DNA of 42,098 nucleotides. Source: an uncultured Dialister sp. (GTDB taxonomy: Bacteria > Bacillota > Negativicutes > Veillonellales > Dialisteraceae). Made by a program: the position numbers and the translations under genes. Each line of letters starts with the position of its first letter. Within the stretch, counting starts at the first letter, position 1. The stretch covers positions 1-42,098 of the forward strand of contig CAKPUX010000012.1 of assembly GCA_934193095.1 (NCBI GenBank). Direction: 5' to 3'. Shown piece after piece: positions 7,833 through 16,151 of the stretch. The notes under the pieces were generated by a model, which was given only the letters and a program-made list of their open reading frames with translations, was not told where the DNA came from and made no database searches.

Positions 7833-8919
7833 ATATGGAGGAAACGCTCGCCCGCAGCCGTCTCCTCCGCCGGACCCGATTGATGTGCCTTTCGAAATGC
7901 CCCTGACTGATGAATTCAGCGAGTACGAGCTGGTCAAAGACGGGGACGGTGCAGGAGTAGAAGCCCACGCGCAGCTGATAGAGAGGGACCATCTGCGGCG
8001 GGAGGACCAGGTAGCCCGTGCGGATGGAGGGCGCGATGGTTTTCGAGAAGCTATTCATATAGATGACGTGTCCCTCCGGCTCCATAGAGAAGAGCGTATC
8101 CTCCGGCTTGGAGAGAAGGGTAAACTCAGAATCGAAATCATCTTCGATGATCATGGCATGACGCTCACGGGCGAAGCGCAGGTACTCGGCCCTCTTCGAG
8201 GCCGTCGCCGTGATGCCGGAGGGATAGCTGTTGAAGGGCGTCACATGGAGTACCCTCGCACGGGTGCGAAGCAGCTCACTCGTTTCTATACCGTTCTTCC
8301 CCATCCTGAGCTTATCGATAGAGATCCCGTTCGCCCGATATACCTGCTCGATCTTCTGGTAGGACGGATCTTCCAGCGCATAGATCTGCCCCTGTCCAAA
8401 CACCTGTATATTCAATCCATAGAGGTACTCCGCGCCCGACCCGATCAGGATCTGCTCGGGGGAGACGCGCATATGGCGGCTTCTGGCGAGATAGGAGGCG
8501 ATCGCACGCCGCAGCTCTTCGCAGCCATGGTTCGGCGAAGGATCCAAGATCTTTTCTCCATACGCGGAAAGTACGCTCCGCATCGTGCGCGCAAAGATGG
8601 AAAAAGGGAAAAGGTCTCTTTCTCCGGCCTCGCGCTGTTCTGTCTTCATGCGGGCGATATCCATCGAGCGGCTCATCGGGCGAGGATCTGCCGCTCCGTA
8701 GTTATCCATCTCACGGAAGACGACGAAGTACCCGCTTCGTTCCCGCGGCTCCACGTAGCCTTCCTCGACAAGAAGATCATAGGCGTGTGCCACCGTGATG
8801 AGGCTGACGCCCTGCGCCTCTGCGGTCTGCCGCTTCGAAGGAAGCTTGGCTCCGTAGCCATAGACGCCATTCGTGATGGCATCACGAATGGAAAGATAAA
8901 GGGTCATGTAGGCGGTCAT
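7831..8919 (-). pseudogene. MocR/PdxR-type GntR-aminotransferase regulator, 3'-truncated
   Basis: MocR-family regulators join an N-terminal GntR winged helix to a fold-type I aminotransferase domain that binds PLP. From the ATG at 8919 (AAAGGA site upstream) the winged helix spans about 1-66 (GAKLPSKRQTAEAQGVSLIT). The aminotransferase part shows IIEDDFDSEF (257-266) and SFSKTIAPSIRTGYLV with PLP-lysine Lys293. The frame stops at 362 residues, after HFERHINRVRRRRRL; family members usually run about 100 residues longer. The stop codon lies in the T-run of the iadA terminator, so the 3' end appears lost at the island junction. Upstream of ECF-pdxS-pdxT, it may be the PdxR of this locus. It may still bind DNA, or be dead. 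Confidence 0.75.
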
Positions 8920-8997
8920 GAGGAGGATCCTTTCGTAATCATAGGAACTGGGAACTAGTATGGCGTTTTCTGAATCACTGGCATGTAAGTCAGCTCC

Positions 8998-9237
8998 CGA
9001 ATCAAGTGAGGAGTTAGGAATGAGGAATGAGGAGTGAAGGTACGGCGCACAAAATGAGGAAGCGCCGCAGAGTTTGATATAAATCATGTACAAACTGTTT
9101 TGTATAATGAGGGGTATTGGGGCATTATATGAATGGTGTGTCCTTTCCAGCACTTCTCACTTCTCGCTAAGTCCAGAAGTTAACAGATCGCTATACTGGT
9201 GACAGGGGAACTAGGGATTAGGGATTAGGGATTAGGG
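8998..9237. repeat. Regulator-ECF gap: heptamers and a reverse GC hairpin
   Basis: GAGGAAT/GAGGAGT heptamers (about 9008-9043) lead into a reverse-oriented GGCGCAC...GCGCCGC hairpin (about 9045-9070). After that lies an imperfect palindrome TGTACAAACTGTTTTGTATA (about 9088-9107), a possible operator between the divergent genes. GGGATTA heptamers follow at about 9211-9237. Confidence 0.65.
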
Positions 9238-9301
9238 TCGGTTCCATCTGGTCTTACTTTTTTGCAATGTTTTGGTGATTTTTATATATCCAGTTTCATA
9301 G

Positions 9302-9307
9302 TATAAT
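9302..9307 (+). promoter_or_regulatory. -10 element before the ECF gene
   Basis: TATAAT about 30 bp before the ribosome site. No good -35 at 17 bp is visible, which would fit an activator-dependent promoter; that is only an inference. Confidence 0.4.
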
Positions 9308-9339
9308 GCAAACATCTAGATACAGCAAGGAGAATTCTC

Positions 9340-9897
9340 ATGACAAACGAAGAAACACTGACCACACATTCCCTTTCCGTCCACACGAAGCACAATACGC
9401 GCTGGCTCACCATCTGCGGTCTTTTGATGGCGATCAATGTCGGACTTTCGTCTTTCGGTCTGCCCGTCCCGGGCGGTCACCTGTACCTGAACGACATCGT
9501 GATCGTCGCAGCGGCGCTCATGCTCGACCCGCTGGGAGCCTTCCTCGTCGGCGGCGTCGGCGCATTTTTAGGAGACTTCTTCTTCTACCCGCTCCCGATG
9601 TTCGTCTCACTCGTCACTCACGGTCTGCAGGCCATGGCGATCTCCTACATCGCGCACCACGCTTTCCAGGAAAAGCCGAAGCTCTCTACGGTGATCGCTG
9701 TCCTCGTCGGCGCCGTCATCATGGTCGTCGGCTATTCCCTCGGCCGTGCCTATGTCTACAGTACGCCTGCCTATGCATGGATCAAGCTGCCGTATGAGAT
9801 CCTGCAGGCACTCTTCGGCGTCATCGTCGGCCCCTTCCTCGTATGGAAATGGAAGCTGAACGAACATGCCAAAAAGCTGATCGACGGGAAATGGTAA
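9340..9897 (+). CDS. ECF transporter S component, probably for a vitamin B6 compound
   Basis: A 185-residue, six-span-type substrate-binding membrane subunit of an energy-coupling factor importer; the shared AT module is encoded elsewhere. Features are a polar N-terminus, LTICGLLMAINVGLSS, the conserved GGHLYLNDIVIVAAALMLDP loop, GPLGAFLVGGVGAFLGD-like glycine-rich spans and a C-terminal IVGPFLVWKWK segment. ATG 9340 follows AAGGAGA. Its position between a MocR/PdxR-type regulator and pdxST points to pyridoxine, pyridoxal or a related compound (PdxU-like). Thiamin-precursor S components look similar, so the substrate is inferred from neighbours only. Confidence 0.8.
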   Translation: MTNEETLTTHSLSVHTKHNTRWLTICGLLMAINVGLSSFGLPVPGGHLYLNDIVIVAAALMLDPLGAFLVGGVGAFLGDFFFYPLPMFVSLVTHGLQAMAISYIAHHAFQEKPKLSTVIAVLVGAVIMVVGYSLGRAYVYSTPAYAWIKLPYEILQALFGVIVGPFLVWKWKLNEHAKKLIDGKW

Positions 9898-9918
9898 CGA
9901 GCCTTCCCCACAATTTCA

Positions 9919-9966
9919 CATAAAAAGAAGACGCGAGATCCGCCGGATCCCCTGCTCTTCTTTTTA
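9919..9966 (+). terminator. Terminator after the ECF gene
   Basis: AAAAAGAAGA...TCTTCTTTTT outer arms with inner GATCC/GGATC pairing and a T-run. Confidence 0.8.
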
Positions 9967-9997
9967 ATTGACCCTTTTTCAAGATGACTCGCCATCA

Positions 9998-10290
9998 GGG
10001 GCTAGGGATGAGTGGCTAGGGATGAGGGATTAGGGATGAGAAGCAAGCGGTGATTGAAGTAGCGCAGTTAGCATGCTAACCGTTCTGCAAGGAGGATCTC
10101 TCGACTACGCTCGAGATGACGACAGCGCGAAGCGCTATCAAAACTCCGCGGCGCTTCATTATTTTTTGCGCCGCACCTTCCCCGCTGAACCCGTAGAACC
10201 TATGGAACCCGCTGAACCTCTTTCGCACGCAATCAAAGGGCAGCACGCCCCACGGGCTACCCCTGACCCCTGACTCCTGAACTTTGAACC
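9998..10290. repeat. Composite heptamer/hairpin element, ECF-pdxS gap
   Basis: In order: G-rich heptamers (GGGATGA, GGGATTA), a TCTCGACTACGCTCGAGATGA palindrome of the dispersed TTCGAGCGnAGCGAGAA type, GCGGCGC...GCGCCGC (10148-10174), GAACCCGTA-type 9-mers, a CAATCAAAGGGCAGCACGCC tail and TGACCCC/TGAACTT heptamers. No gene. Confidence 0.8.
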
Positions 10291-10329
10291 CATCAACCTT
10301 CCCCCATTATTTTGAAAGGACTCTCTATC

Positions 10330-11208
10330 ATGAAAAACAATGAACGCTATGAACTGAACAAAGAACTCGCCCAGATGCTGAAAGGCGGCGTCATCATGGA
10401 CGTCACCACACCGGAGCAGGCAAAGATCGCGGAAGCAGCCGGTGCTGCAGCCGTCATGGCACTGGAACGCATCCCTGCCGACATCCGCAAAGCGGGCGGC
10501 GTATCCCGCATGAGCGATCCGAAAATGATCAAGGGCATTCAGGAAGCCGTCTCCATCCCTGTCATGGCGAAATGCCGCATCGGTCACTTTGTCGAAGCGC
10601 AGATCCTCGAGGCCATCGAGATCGACTACATCGATGAAAGTGAAGTCCTCTCTCCGGCTGACGATGTTTACCACATCGACAAGCACCAGTTCAAGGTGCC
10701 ATTCGTCTGCGGTGCGCGTGACCTCGGTGAAGCCCTTCGCCGTATCGCAGAGGGCGCTTCCATGATCCGTACCAAGGGTGAACCGGGTACCGGCGATATC
10801 ATTCAGGCGGTACGCCACATGAGAAAGATCAATACCCAGATCGCTTCCATCGCCTCGAAACGCACGGATGAGCTCTTCGAAGCAGCCAAGCAGCTTGGCG
10901 TCTCCTATGACCTCGTCGTCTATGTCCATGACCACCAGAAGCTCCCGGTCGTCAACTTTGCGGCCGGCGGCGTAGCTACTCCGGCGGATGCCGCACTCAT
11001 GATGCAGCTCGGCGCAGAAGGCGTCTTCGTCGGCAGTGGCATCTTCAAATCCGGCGATCCGGCGAAACGTGCTGCCGCTATCGTGAAGGCCGTCACCAAC
11101 TACCAGGATCCGGAGATCCTGGCGGAGCTCTCCACTGACCTCGGCGAAGCTATGGTCGGCATCAATGAAGATGAAATCCAGCTCCTCATGGCGGAACGCG
11201 GAAAATAA
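10330..11208 (+). CDS. pdxS: Pyridoxal 5'-phosphate synthase, lyase subunit
   Basis: Makes PLP from ribose 5-phosphate, glyceraldehyde 3-phosphate and ammonia delivered by PdxT. The 292-residue length is standard. From the ATG at 10330 (GAAAGGA at 10314-10320) the catalytic residues fall at the expected numbers: Asp24 in VIMDVTTPEQ, Lys81 in VMAKCRIGHF and Lys149 in IRTKGEPGTG. The protein is very well conserved and the assignment is firm. pdxT follows after 159 bp containing a small AGGAAGG/CCTTCCT hairpin. The upstream in-frame TTG at 10312 overlaps the ribosome site and is not used. Confidence 0.98.
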   Translation: MKNNERYELNKELAQMLKGGVIMDVTTPEQAKIAEAAGAAAVMALERIPADIRKAGGVSRMSDPKMIKGIQEAVSIPVMAKCRIGHFVEAQILEAIEIDYIDESEVLSPADDVYHIDKHQFKVPFVCGARDLGEALRRIAEGASMIRTKGEPGTGDIIQAVRHMRKINTQIASIASKRTDELFEAAKQLGVSYDLVVYVHDHQKLPVVNFAAGGVATPADAALMMQLGAEGVFVGSGIFKSGDPAKRAAAIVKAVTNYQDPEILAELSTDLGEAMVGINEDEIQLLMAERGK

Positions 11209-11367
11209 ATGTTAAACAGCGGGAATGGGGATCGGTGACCGCTGCCTTATGACAAAGAGAGTGGGTGTCAGACTCTCTCCCTGCGCTGTCATTTCGAGCG
11301 AAAAGGAAGGCTGCCCCTTCCTTTTCCCAGCCCCGCCGTCTCATTTTTATCAAAAGAGGTATTTGTC

Positions 11368-11943
11368 ATGTCTACTCCCACCATTGCTATCCTCGCCCTT
11401 CAGGGCGCATTCATCGAGCATGAACGAATGCTCACCAAGCTCGGGGCTTCCTGTTTTGAGATACGAAACCGTAAGGATCTCGAGCGCCCCATGGACGGGC
11501 TCGTCCTTCCCGGCGGGGAAAGCACCGTGCAGGGAAAGCTTCTCAAGGATGAGGGACTTTTCGCACCGCTCCAAGACAAGATCCGAGCAGGGCTTCCTGT
11601 CCTTGCCACCTGCGCCGGCATGATCCTCCTCGCGGAGCATCTGGAAAATGATGCGAACACCTGGTTTGCTACACTTCCTGTGACAGTTCGCAGAAATGCC
11701 TATGGCCGCCAGCTCGGAAGCTTCATCACCACAGCGCCGGTCAAAGGCGTGGGTGACGTGAAGATGAATTTCATTCGCGCCCCCTACATCGCTTCTGCAT
11801 CGCCTGACGTGGACATCCTCTCGACCGTTGATGACCACATCGTCGCTGTCCGCTATGGAAAGCAGCTCGCGCTTTCCTTCCATCCCGAGGTCGGACATGA
11901 TGACCGCATGCACCGGCTGTTTCTTGATATGATCGGTGACTAG
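11368..11943 (+). CDS. pdxT: Pyridoxal 5'-phosphate synthase, glutaminase subunit
   Basis: Class I glutamine amidotransferase that releases ammonia for PdxS. It has 191 residues. The nucleophile Cys82 is in ATCAGM, and the His172/Glu174 pair is in SFHPEV; the oxyanion region LPGGES is at 47-52. The RAPY motif typical of PdxT is at 137-140. ATG 11368 is preceded by AGAGGT. The stop codon TAG is the first part of a GACTAGGGACTAGGG heptamer array, so the repeat starts at the end of this gene. Together with pdxS it makes the heteromeric PLP synthase. Confidence 0.97.
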   Translation: MSTPTIAILALQGAFIEHERMLTKLGASCFEIRNRKDLERPMDGLVLPGGESTVQGKLLKDEGLFAPLQDKIRAGLPVLATCAGMILLAEHLENDANTWFATLPVTVRRNAYGRQLGSFITTAPVKGVGDVKMNFIRAPYIASASPDVDILSTVDDHIVAVRYGKQLALSFHPEVGHDDRMHRLFLDMIGD

Positions 11944-12148
11944 GGACTAGGGATTGGTGACTAGTGACTAGTGACTGGGGACTGGGGACTGGAATGCCAG
12001 CTCATGGCATCGCCATTATTTATACTTCGCGGCGCTTCATTATTTTATGCGCCGCACCAACATTTCGCATTTCTCATTTCTAATTTCTCATTCAAACGCA
12101 GCTTTCAAACGTAATCAAAGGACGCCCCGCCCCACGAGCTACCCCTGA
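11937..12148. repeat. Composite heptamer/hairpin element after pdxT
   Basis: GTGACTA/GGGATTG heptamers start at the pdxT stop codon, followed by a GCGGCGC...GCGCCGC hairpin (about 12021-12055), CATTTCT/AATTTCT heptamers and the AATCAAAGGACGCCCCGCCC tail. Confidence 0.8.
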
Positions 12149-12153
12149 ACCAA

Positions 12154-12193
12154 AAAAGACGTCATGACGCTTTCGCATCATGACGTCTTTTTA
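12154..12193. terminator. Bidirectional terminator downstream of the secreted pair
   Basis: AAAAAGACGTCATGA/TCATGACGTCTTTTT stem with a short loop and T-runs in both directions. Confidence 0.93.
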
Positions 12194-12952
12194 TTTCATC
12201 GATTTCAATATCTCATAGCTGGCCTGATCGAGTGCATCCTTCTGGCTCTGGAAGCCGAGGAAGAGAAGGCTGCGATAGCCTTCGCCCGTCTTGGTAAGGA
12301 AGCCGCGCATATAGAGAGGGATCGCCCATCCGTCAGCGACCAGATAGGGTGAAAGAGCAAAGCCGTAGGTCTTGGGATGGCTGAGTACCTTGTGCAGCTG
12401 CTCCACATGCATCATGCTGACGCCCATGAGGTCATAGGGGATGGGCTCGCCGGTCGCCTCGCGCGTCCCTTTGGCGGTCTCAAGAAAGATGTTGTTCAGC
12501 ATCGTTTCCGCCTCCATCAGACCGATATTGAAGTGGAGCATGCGCTGCCCTGCCGCCGGAGTGAAGCCCTCTGGCAGGAACATGTCGTGGAAATAGGCCT
12601 CTACCGCTTTCCCTTTCATTTCCATCCCGAAAGCGATGACGGACGCATCCTGCTTCTTTCCGGGAAGGAAGAGCAGCCCCGCAGAGGGATGTGGATCTGC
12701 GGAGAGGTGAAAGGGCGTAAAGGTCATCCCTTTGGGAAGATTTCCATCTCCCAGAAATTCCCGGCTCTCCGGCATGAGTGCGAGAAGCTCTTCCATCGGC
12801 AGCGGCTCCATGACTTTGGCAGCCGCCGTGCTGACGCTCTCTCCCTGTGCGAGAGGAGACGCCGCCGGGATACCGTCCATACCGTCTGCGTGAGACAGTC
12901 CGCCCGTCAGAAGGAGGGCGACGCCCAGACAGAGTGAAAGCATGCGTTTCAT
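12191..12952 (-). CDS. Secreted protein of unknown function (253 aa)
   Basis: I do not recognise a family. It begins with a classical signal peptide (MKRMLSLCLGVALLLTGG, cleavage likely after SHA near residue 22), so it is exported. The mature part is mixed alpha/beta with no cysteine cluster or catalytic motif. The C-terminal half (ALSPYLVADGWAIPLYMRGF followed by GYRSLLFLGF) resembles the end of its upstream neighbour (DGFTLPVYLKAII...TTYTLLAAD), suggesting distant paralogy. Its ATG overlaps the neighbour's TGA in an ATGA arrangement, so the two are co-translated and probably act together in the envelope. Terminated at 12154-12193. Confidence 0.75.
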   Translation of the reverse strand: MKRMLSLCLGVALLLTGGLSHADGMDGIPAASPLAQGESVSTAAAKVMEPLPMEELLALMPESREFLGDGNLPKGMTFTPFHLSADPHPSAGLLFLPGKKQDASVIAFGMEMKGKAVEAYFHDMFLPEGFTPAAGQRMLHFNIGLMEAETMLNNIFLETAKGTREATGEPIPYDLMGVSMMHVEQLHKVLSHPKTYGFALSPYLVADGWAIPLYMRGFLTKTGEGYRSLLFLGFQSQKDALDQASYEILKSMK

Positions 12953-13686
12953 TTTCCAGCTCCTGCCAGCGCCTTGTCGACGACAGGCTCAAAATACGCG
13001 CCAGACGCCTGATCCGCCGCGAGAAGGGTATAGGTCGTCATGCCCTTATCCTTGTGAATGATCGCTTTCAGATAGACCGGAAGCGTGAAGCCGTCACGGA
13101 TGATGGAGATCTGTGCGCTGCCCGTGCTGTAGGCGAGCCCCTTCTTCGACGTCTTGTCCGCCCAGTCCGAGTGCGCCTTCACTGTGAGCTGTCCATGCGT
13201 CATCGCCAGAAGAGGCGCCAGCTCTTTGACCTCTGCCTGATTGTCTTTCGCCGCTTCCTTCGACTGAGTATCGAGCGCCGCGCTATAGAGGGCGAGCTTC
13301 ATCTCGTCAGCATCTGAGAGCGCGATCGAGACGACCATCCCCTGATAGCAGATGCCTTTGTCCTCGCTTCTCACCTGATAGAGCTTGCCGCGGCGCAGTA
13401 CATCGACCGCCATCTGTGCCACGTCATGAGAGTAGGCTTCGTTCTTTGGGAAAAGATTCTCCTTCTTGATCGCCTCTTCCACGGTCGTCACCGCTTTGTC
13501 CTCCATGAGCCAGTCATGCAGCTGGCTGCCGAAGAAAGATCGTTTGCCGTCAAAGACGCTGACCTTCTCGCCAAGGTCGAGCTTTTCACCGCCGGAAAGA
13601 ACCATCGAGTCTGCGTCCGCTGTCAGGACACCGCCTGCCAGCGCCAGAGATGCCATGGAAATCGTCATCCATTTCGAAAGTTTCAT
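12949..13686 (-). CDS. Secreted protein of unknown function (245 aa)
   Basis: First gene of a two-gene operon. The signal peptide MKLSKWMTISMASLALAGG is probably cut after TADA near residue 25. The mature protein is charged and lysine-rich, lacks membrane spans, and ends in a region (about 195-245) similar in pattern to the downstream protein: a sheet-like DGFTLPVYLKAI, then MTTYTLLAAD. No enzyme motif is visible. A GGTGAC element precedes the ATG at 13686. It could be a general-stress or envelope protein; no function can be assigned. Upstream is a reverse composite repeat. Confidence 0.75.
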   Translation of the reverse strand: MKLSKWMTISMASLALAGGVLTADADSMVLSGGEKLDLGEKVSVFDGKRSFFGSQLHDWLMEDKAVTTVEEAIKKENLFPKNEAYSHDVAQMAVDVLRRGKLYQVRSEDKGICYQGMVVSIALSDADEMKLALYSAALDTQSKEAAKDNQAEVKELAPLLAMTHGQLTVKAHSDWADKTSKKGLAYSTGSAQISIIRDGFTLPVYLKAIIHKDKGMTTYTLLAADQASGAYFEPVVDKALAGAGK

Positions 13687-13741
13687 CTATGTCACCTTTC
13701 TTTCAGGAAATATGTGGGAGTTCGTGCCTCTATTATAGCAT

Positions 13742-13990
13742 AGTTGGGGGTTCGGGGTTCAAGGTTCGGGGTTAGCCCCGGGGGCGTGCTGCCCTTTGAT
13801 TACGTTTGAAAGCTTCGCTTGAATGAGAAATTAGAAATGCGAAATGGTGGAGCGGCGCATAAAAATCAGAAGCGCCGCGGAGGTTTGAAATTAGCGATTT
13901 TCTCGTATCGCAAACCTAATCCCCAGCTACTAATCCCCAGTCACCAGTCACAAATCACTAGTCACTCCTAATCCCTGCTTTCAAACTTAG
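13742..13990. repeat. Composite heptamer/hairpin element, reverse orientation
   Basis: Read on the minus strand: GTGACTA/GGGATTA-type heptamers downstream of pncB, then GCGGCGC...GCGCCGC, CATTTCG/CATTTCT heptamers, the AATCAAAGGGCAGCACGCC tail and TGAACCC-type heptamers. Fills the pncB to 13686 gap; no gene. Confidence 0.8.
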
Positions 13991-14003
13991 CCCTAAACCA
14001 ACA

Positions 14004-14034
14004 AAAGAGCCAGCTTCCGCTGGCTCTTTCTTAT
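14004..14034 (-). terminator. Terminator of pncB
   Basis: AAAGAGCCAGC/GCTGGCTCTTT stem with T-run on the minus strand, overlapping the end of the gene. Confidence 0.93.
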
Positions 14035-15473
14035 TTCTTGAGATCCTTTTCAATGATCTCACTCTTCAGCTGCTGCAGGGCATCGGAGAGATTCACTTCC
14101 ATGATATTCGGATTCAGAAGACGGGTGTATTCCGGCCAAAGAGTCTCCATCTGCTCATTCGCATATGCGATGGTTTCCGGAAGCGTTGGGAGCTTGACAG
14201 CTTCCCCCTTCTGCATGACGGGCTTCAGCATTTCCACACAGGTGTATGTGCCTGCTTTCAGCTCCTTACGGCGCCACTTGGCCGACTCGGTGACGAGTGT
14301 GTAATCGCCGCCGTCCGGCATCGGTTCGCTGGTGAGGCAGACGAGATCCGTGATCATCTTGCCATTCGATTTCTTGTAGAAACGACGTACCTCCTTGATA
14401 CCCGGATTCGTCATCTTGGCGACATCGTTGGAGATCTTCATCACCGGCTCGAAGATGCCGTCTTTTTCTCTGGCGCTCATCTTGAAGACGCCGCCCAGGG
14501 ACGGAGAGCCGTCCGCCGTGATGATCTTCGTGCCGACGCCCCAGCTGGTGACGGTGCAGCCCTGCTCCTTCAGAGACTGGATGAGGTATTCGTCCAGATC
14601 ATTCGATCCGGAGATGATGGCATCCGGGAATCCGGCTTCCGTAAACATGCGCTTGGCTTCCTTGGAAAGGTAGCCGAGGTCACCGCTGTCGATACGGATG
14701 CCGTAGACCTTCGGCAGCTCGCCCTTGGCTTTCAGCTCTTTGAAGATCCGGATCGCATCCGGCACACCCATCTCCAGCACATTGTAGGTATCGGCCAGCA
14801 GGATGAGATTGTTGTGATACTGCTTCACATATTCTTCGAAGGCTTCGAGCTCGGTGTCAAAGCTCATGATCCAGCTGTGCGCCATCGTGCCGAGGACCGG
14901 GATGCCGAAGAGCTTGCCTGCTTCGACATTCGAGGTGCCGTTAAATCCGCCGATCATAGCCGCTCTCGCGCCCCACAGTCCGGCAGAATGGCCCTGCGCG
15001 CGGCGCAGGCCAAATTCCATCAGCGCATCCTTGCCCGCAACGGTGCGCACACGGCGCGTCTTCGTCGCGATGAGGCTTTCATGGTTCATGATCATGGAGA
15101 GGCCTGTCTCCATCAGCATCGCCTCTGTCGTGGTGCCATGGAAACGGAGCAAGAGCTCGCCGGGGAATGCGACCGTGCCTTCCGGCATGGCATAGATGTC
15201 TCCCGTGAAGCGGAAATCGGCCAGGTAGTCCAAAAATTCCGGATAGAATATCCCGAGGCTCTTGAGGTAGGCGATGTCATCGGCATCAAAACGGAAATTT
15301 TCAGCAAATTCCTGCAGGTGCGCGAGCCCTGCGACCACGGTATAGCCGCCATTGAAAGGATTCTTGCGATAGAAACGGTCAAAGACCACGCGGCGTTCAT
15401 GCATGCCCTTTTTGAAGAGCGCATTCGCCATGGTCAGCTGGTATAAGTCTGTAATAAGTCCATTGGCAGCCAT
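14031..15473 (-). CDS. pncB: Nicotinate phosphoribosyltransferase
   Basis: Salvages nicotinate into NAD by forming nicotinate mononucleotide from PRPP with ATP hydrolysis. 480 residues from the ATG at 15473 (MAANGLITDLYQLTMANAL), preceded by AAGGAGAT at about 15481-15489. Family signatures are the N-terminal TDLYQLTMA, FDRFYRKNPF, the MAHSWIMSF block carrying the conserved His, GIRIDSGDLGYLSKEA and SNDLDEYLI. It belongs to the longer Firmicutes-type group. Monocistronic, with its own promoter and a palindrome between promoter and start that may be an operator. Confidence 0.96.
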   Translation of the reverse strand: MAANGLITDLYQLTMANALFKKGMHERRVVFDRFYRKNPFNGGYTVVAGLAHLQEFAENFRFDADDIAYLKSLGIFYPEFLDYLADFRFTGDIYAMPEGTVAFPGELLLRFHGTTTEAMLMETGLSMIMNHESLIATKTRRVRTVAGKDALMEFGLRRAQGHSAGLWGARAAMIGGFNGTSNVEAGKLFGIPVLGTMAHSWIMSFDTELEAFEEYVKQYHNNLILLADTYNVLEMGVPDAIRIFKELKAKGELPKVYGIRIDSGDLGYLSKEAKRMFTEAGFPDAIISGSNDLDEYLIQSLKEQGCTVTSWGVGTKIITADGSPSLGGVFKMSAREKDGIFEPVMKISNDVAKMTNPGIKEVRRFYKKSNGKMITDLVCLTSEPMPDGGDYTLVTESAKWRRKELKAGTYTCVEMLKPVMQKGEAVKLPTLPETIAYANEQMETLWPEYTRLLNPNIMEVNLSDALQQLKSEIIEKDLKK

Positions 15474-15551
15474 TATTTGTATCTCCTTTATGTGAAAGTG
15501 GATCATCGAGATCATCATGAAACGGCGAAGAGACGATGATCATCTCTCTTC

Positions 15552-15565
15552 ATTGTCAAGACAAT
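15552..15565. promoter_or_regulatory. Palindromic candidate operator of pncB
   Basis: ATTGTC-AA-GACAAT lies roughly 10-25 bp downstream of the predicted transcription start. The position suits a repressor of niacin metabolism such as NiaR, but I cannot verify the motif. Confidence 0.45.
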
Positions 15566-15581
15566 ACGTCTTTAGCAGTCA

Positions 15582-15609
15582 AGTATAGCACCTATTGGGA
15601 AAGTGTCAA
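15582..15609 (-). promoter_or_regulatory. Promoter of pncB
   Basis: Minus-strand TTGACA (15604-15609), 16-bp spacer, TATACT (15582-15587). Confidence 0.75.
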
Positions 15610-15913
15610 GGGAAACAGGGTGAGCCCGTGGGATGGCTCGCCCTTTGATTCCGTTTGTAAGCATCGCTTGAATGAGAAATGAGAAATGCGAAATGGTGGT
15701 GCGGCGCATAAAAATATAGAAGCGCCGCAAAATTTTGATAGCGCTTCGCGCCATCGTCATCTCGAGCGTAGCCCTCGCTCTTCCTTGCAGAACGGTCAGC
15801 GTGCTAACTGCGCTGCTTCAATCACCGCTTGCTTCTAATCCCTAGCTACAAGCTACAAGCTACCAGCTACCAGTCCCTAGTCACCAGTCACCAGTCCCTA
15901 GCCACCAGTCACT
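15609..15913. repeat. Composite heptamer/hairpin element, reverse orientation
   Basis: Bases 15844-15913 are ten consecutive 7-bp units (AGCTACA, AGCTACC, AGTCCCT, AGTCACC and variants) ending 4 bp from the DUF4911 stop codon. The array is followed leftward by a CATCTCGAGCGTAGC palindrome, a GC hairpin at about 15700-15730 and TGAGAAA-type heptamers. No gene. Confidence 0.85.
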
Positions 15914-15917
15914 CATT

Positions 15918-16151
15918 TTACTTTTTTACGGCTTCTTCCCTGCTCCCTAAGATCTTCACATCCACATCCGTAAGATGCGTCAGGACATCGATGACGATGT
16001 CTCTCGTGTCAGCGGTCGAATTGATCTGACAGGTCGCACGCTTCGGATCGAGCGTCGTCAAAATGCCTAGGTACTCGTAGCCCTCGATGATGCGGTTGAT
16101 ATAATTCACCGCTTCCGGCGGGATCTCTATATACACTCTGGTATCATCCAT
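15918..16151 (-). CDS. DUF4911 domain protein
   Basis: A 77-residue protein from the ATG at 16151, which follows TAAGGAGAC. It overlaps the end of the upstream U32 gene by 8 bp, indicating translational coupling. The sequence MDDTRVYIEIPPEAVNYINR followed by EGYEYLGILTTLD fits the small DUF4911 family, which I recall next to U32 peptidases in Negativicutes and related Firmicutes. Function unknown; it may assist or regulate the hydroxylase. It has no signal peptide, membrane segment or cysteine cluster. Confidence 0.8.
   Translation of the reverse strand: MDDTRVYIEIPPEAVNYINRIIEGYEYLGILTTLDPKRATCQINSTADTRDIVIDVLTHLTDVDVKILGSREEAVKK

Noticed and set aside
7780..8958. Open frame of 392 codons antisense to the MocR-type regulator
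   Set aside because: Contains the reverse of clear GntR and aminotransferase motifs and begins in the iadA terminator.
10159..10273. Recurring EPVEPAEPLSHAIKGQHAP-like peptide frames in several repeats
   Set aside because: Considered as a conserved small peptide, but the frame is broken in other copies, lacks consistent starts and follows from the 9-bp period.
9990..10300. Intergenic repeats as CRISPR arrays
   Set aside because: Units are 7 or 9 bp with no unique spacers of 30-40 bp, and no cas genes are present.
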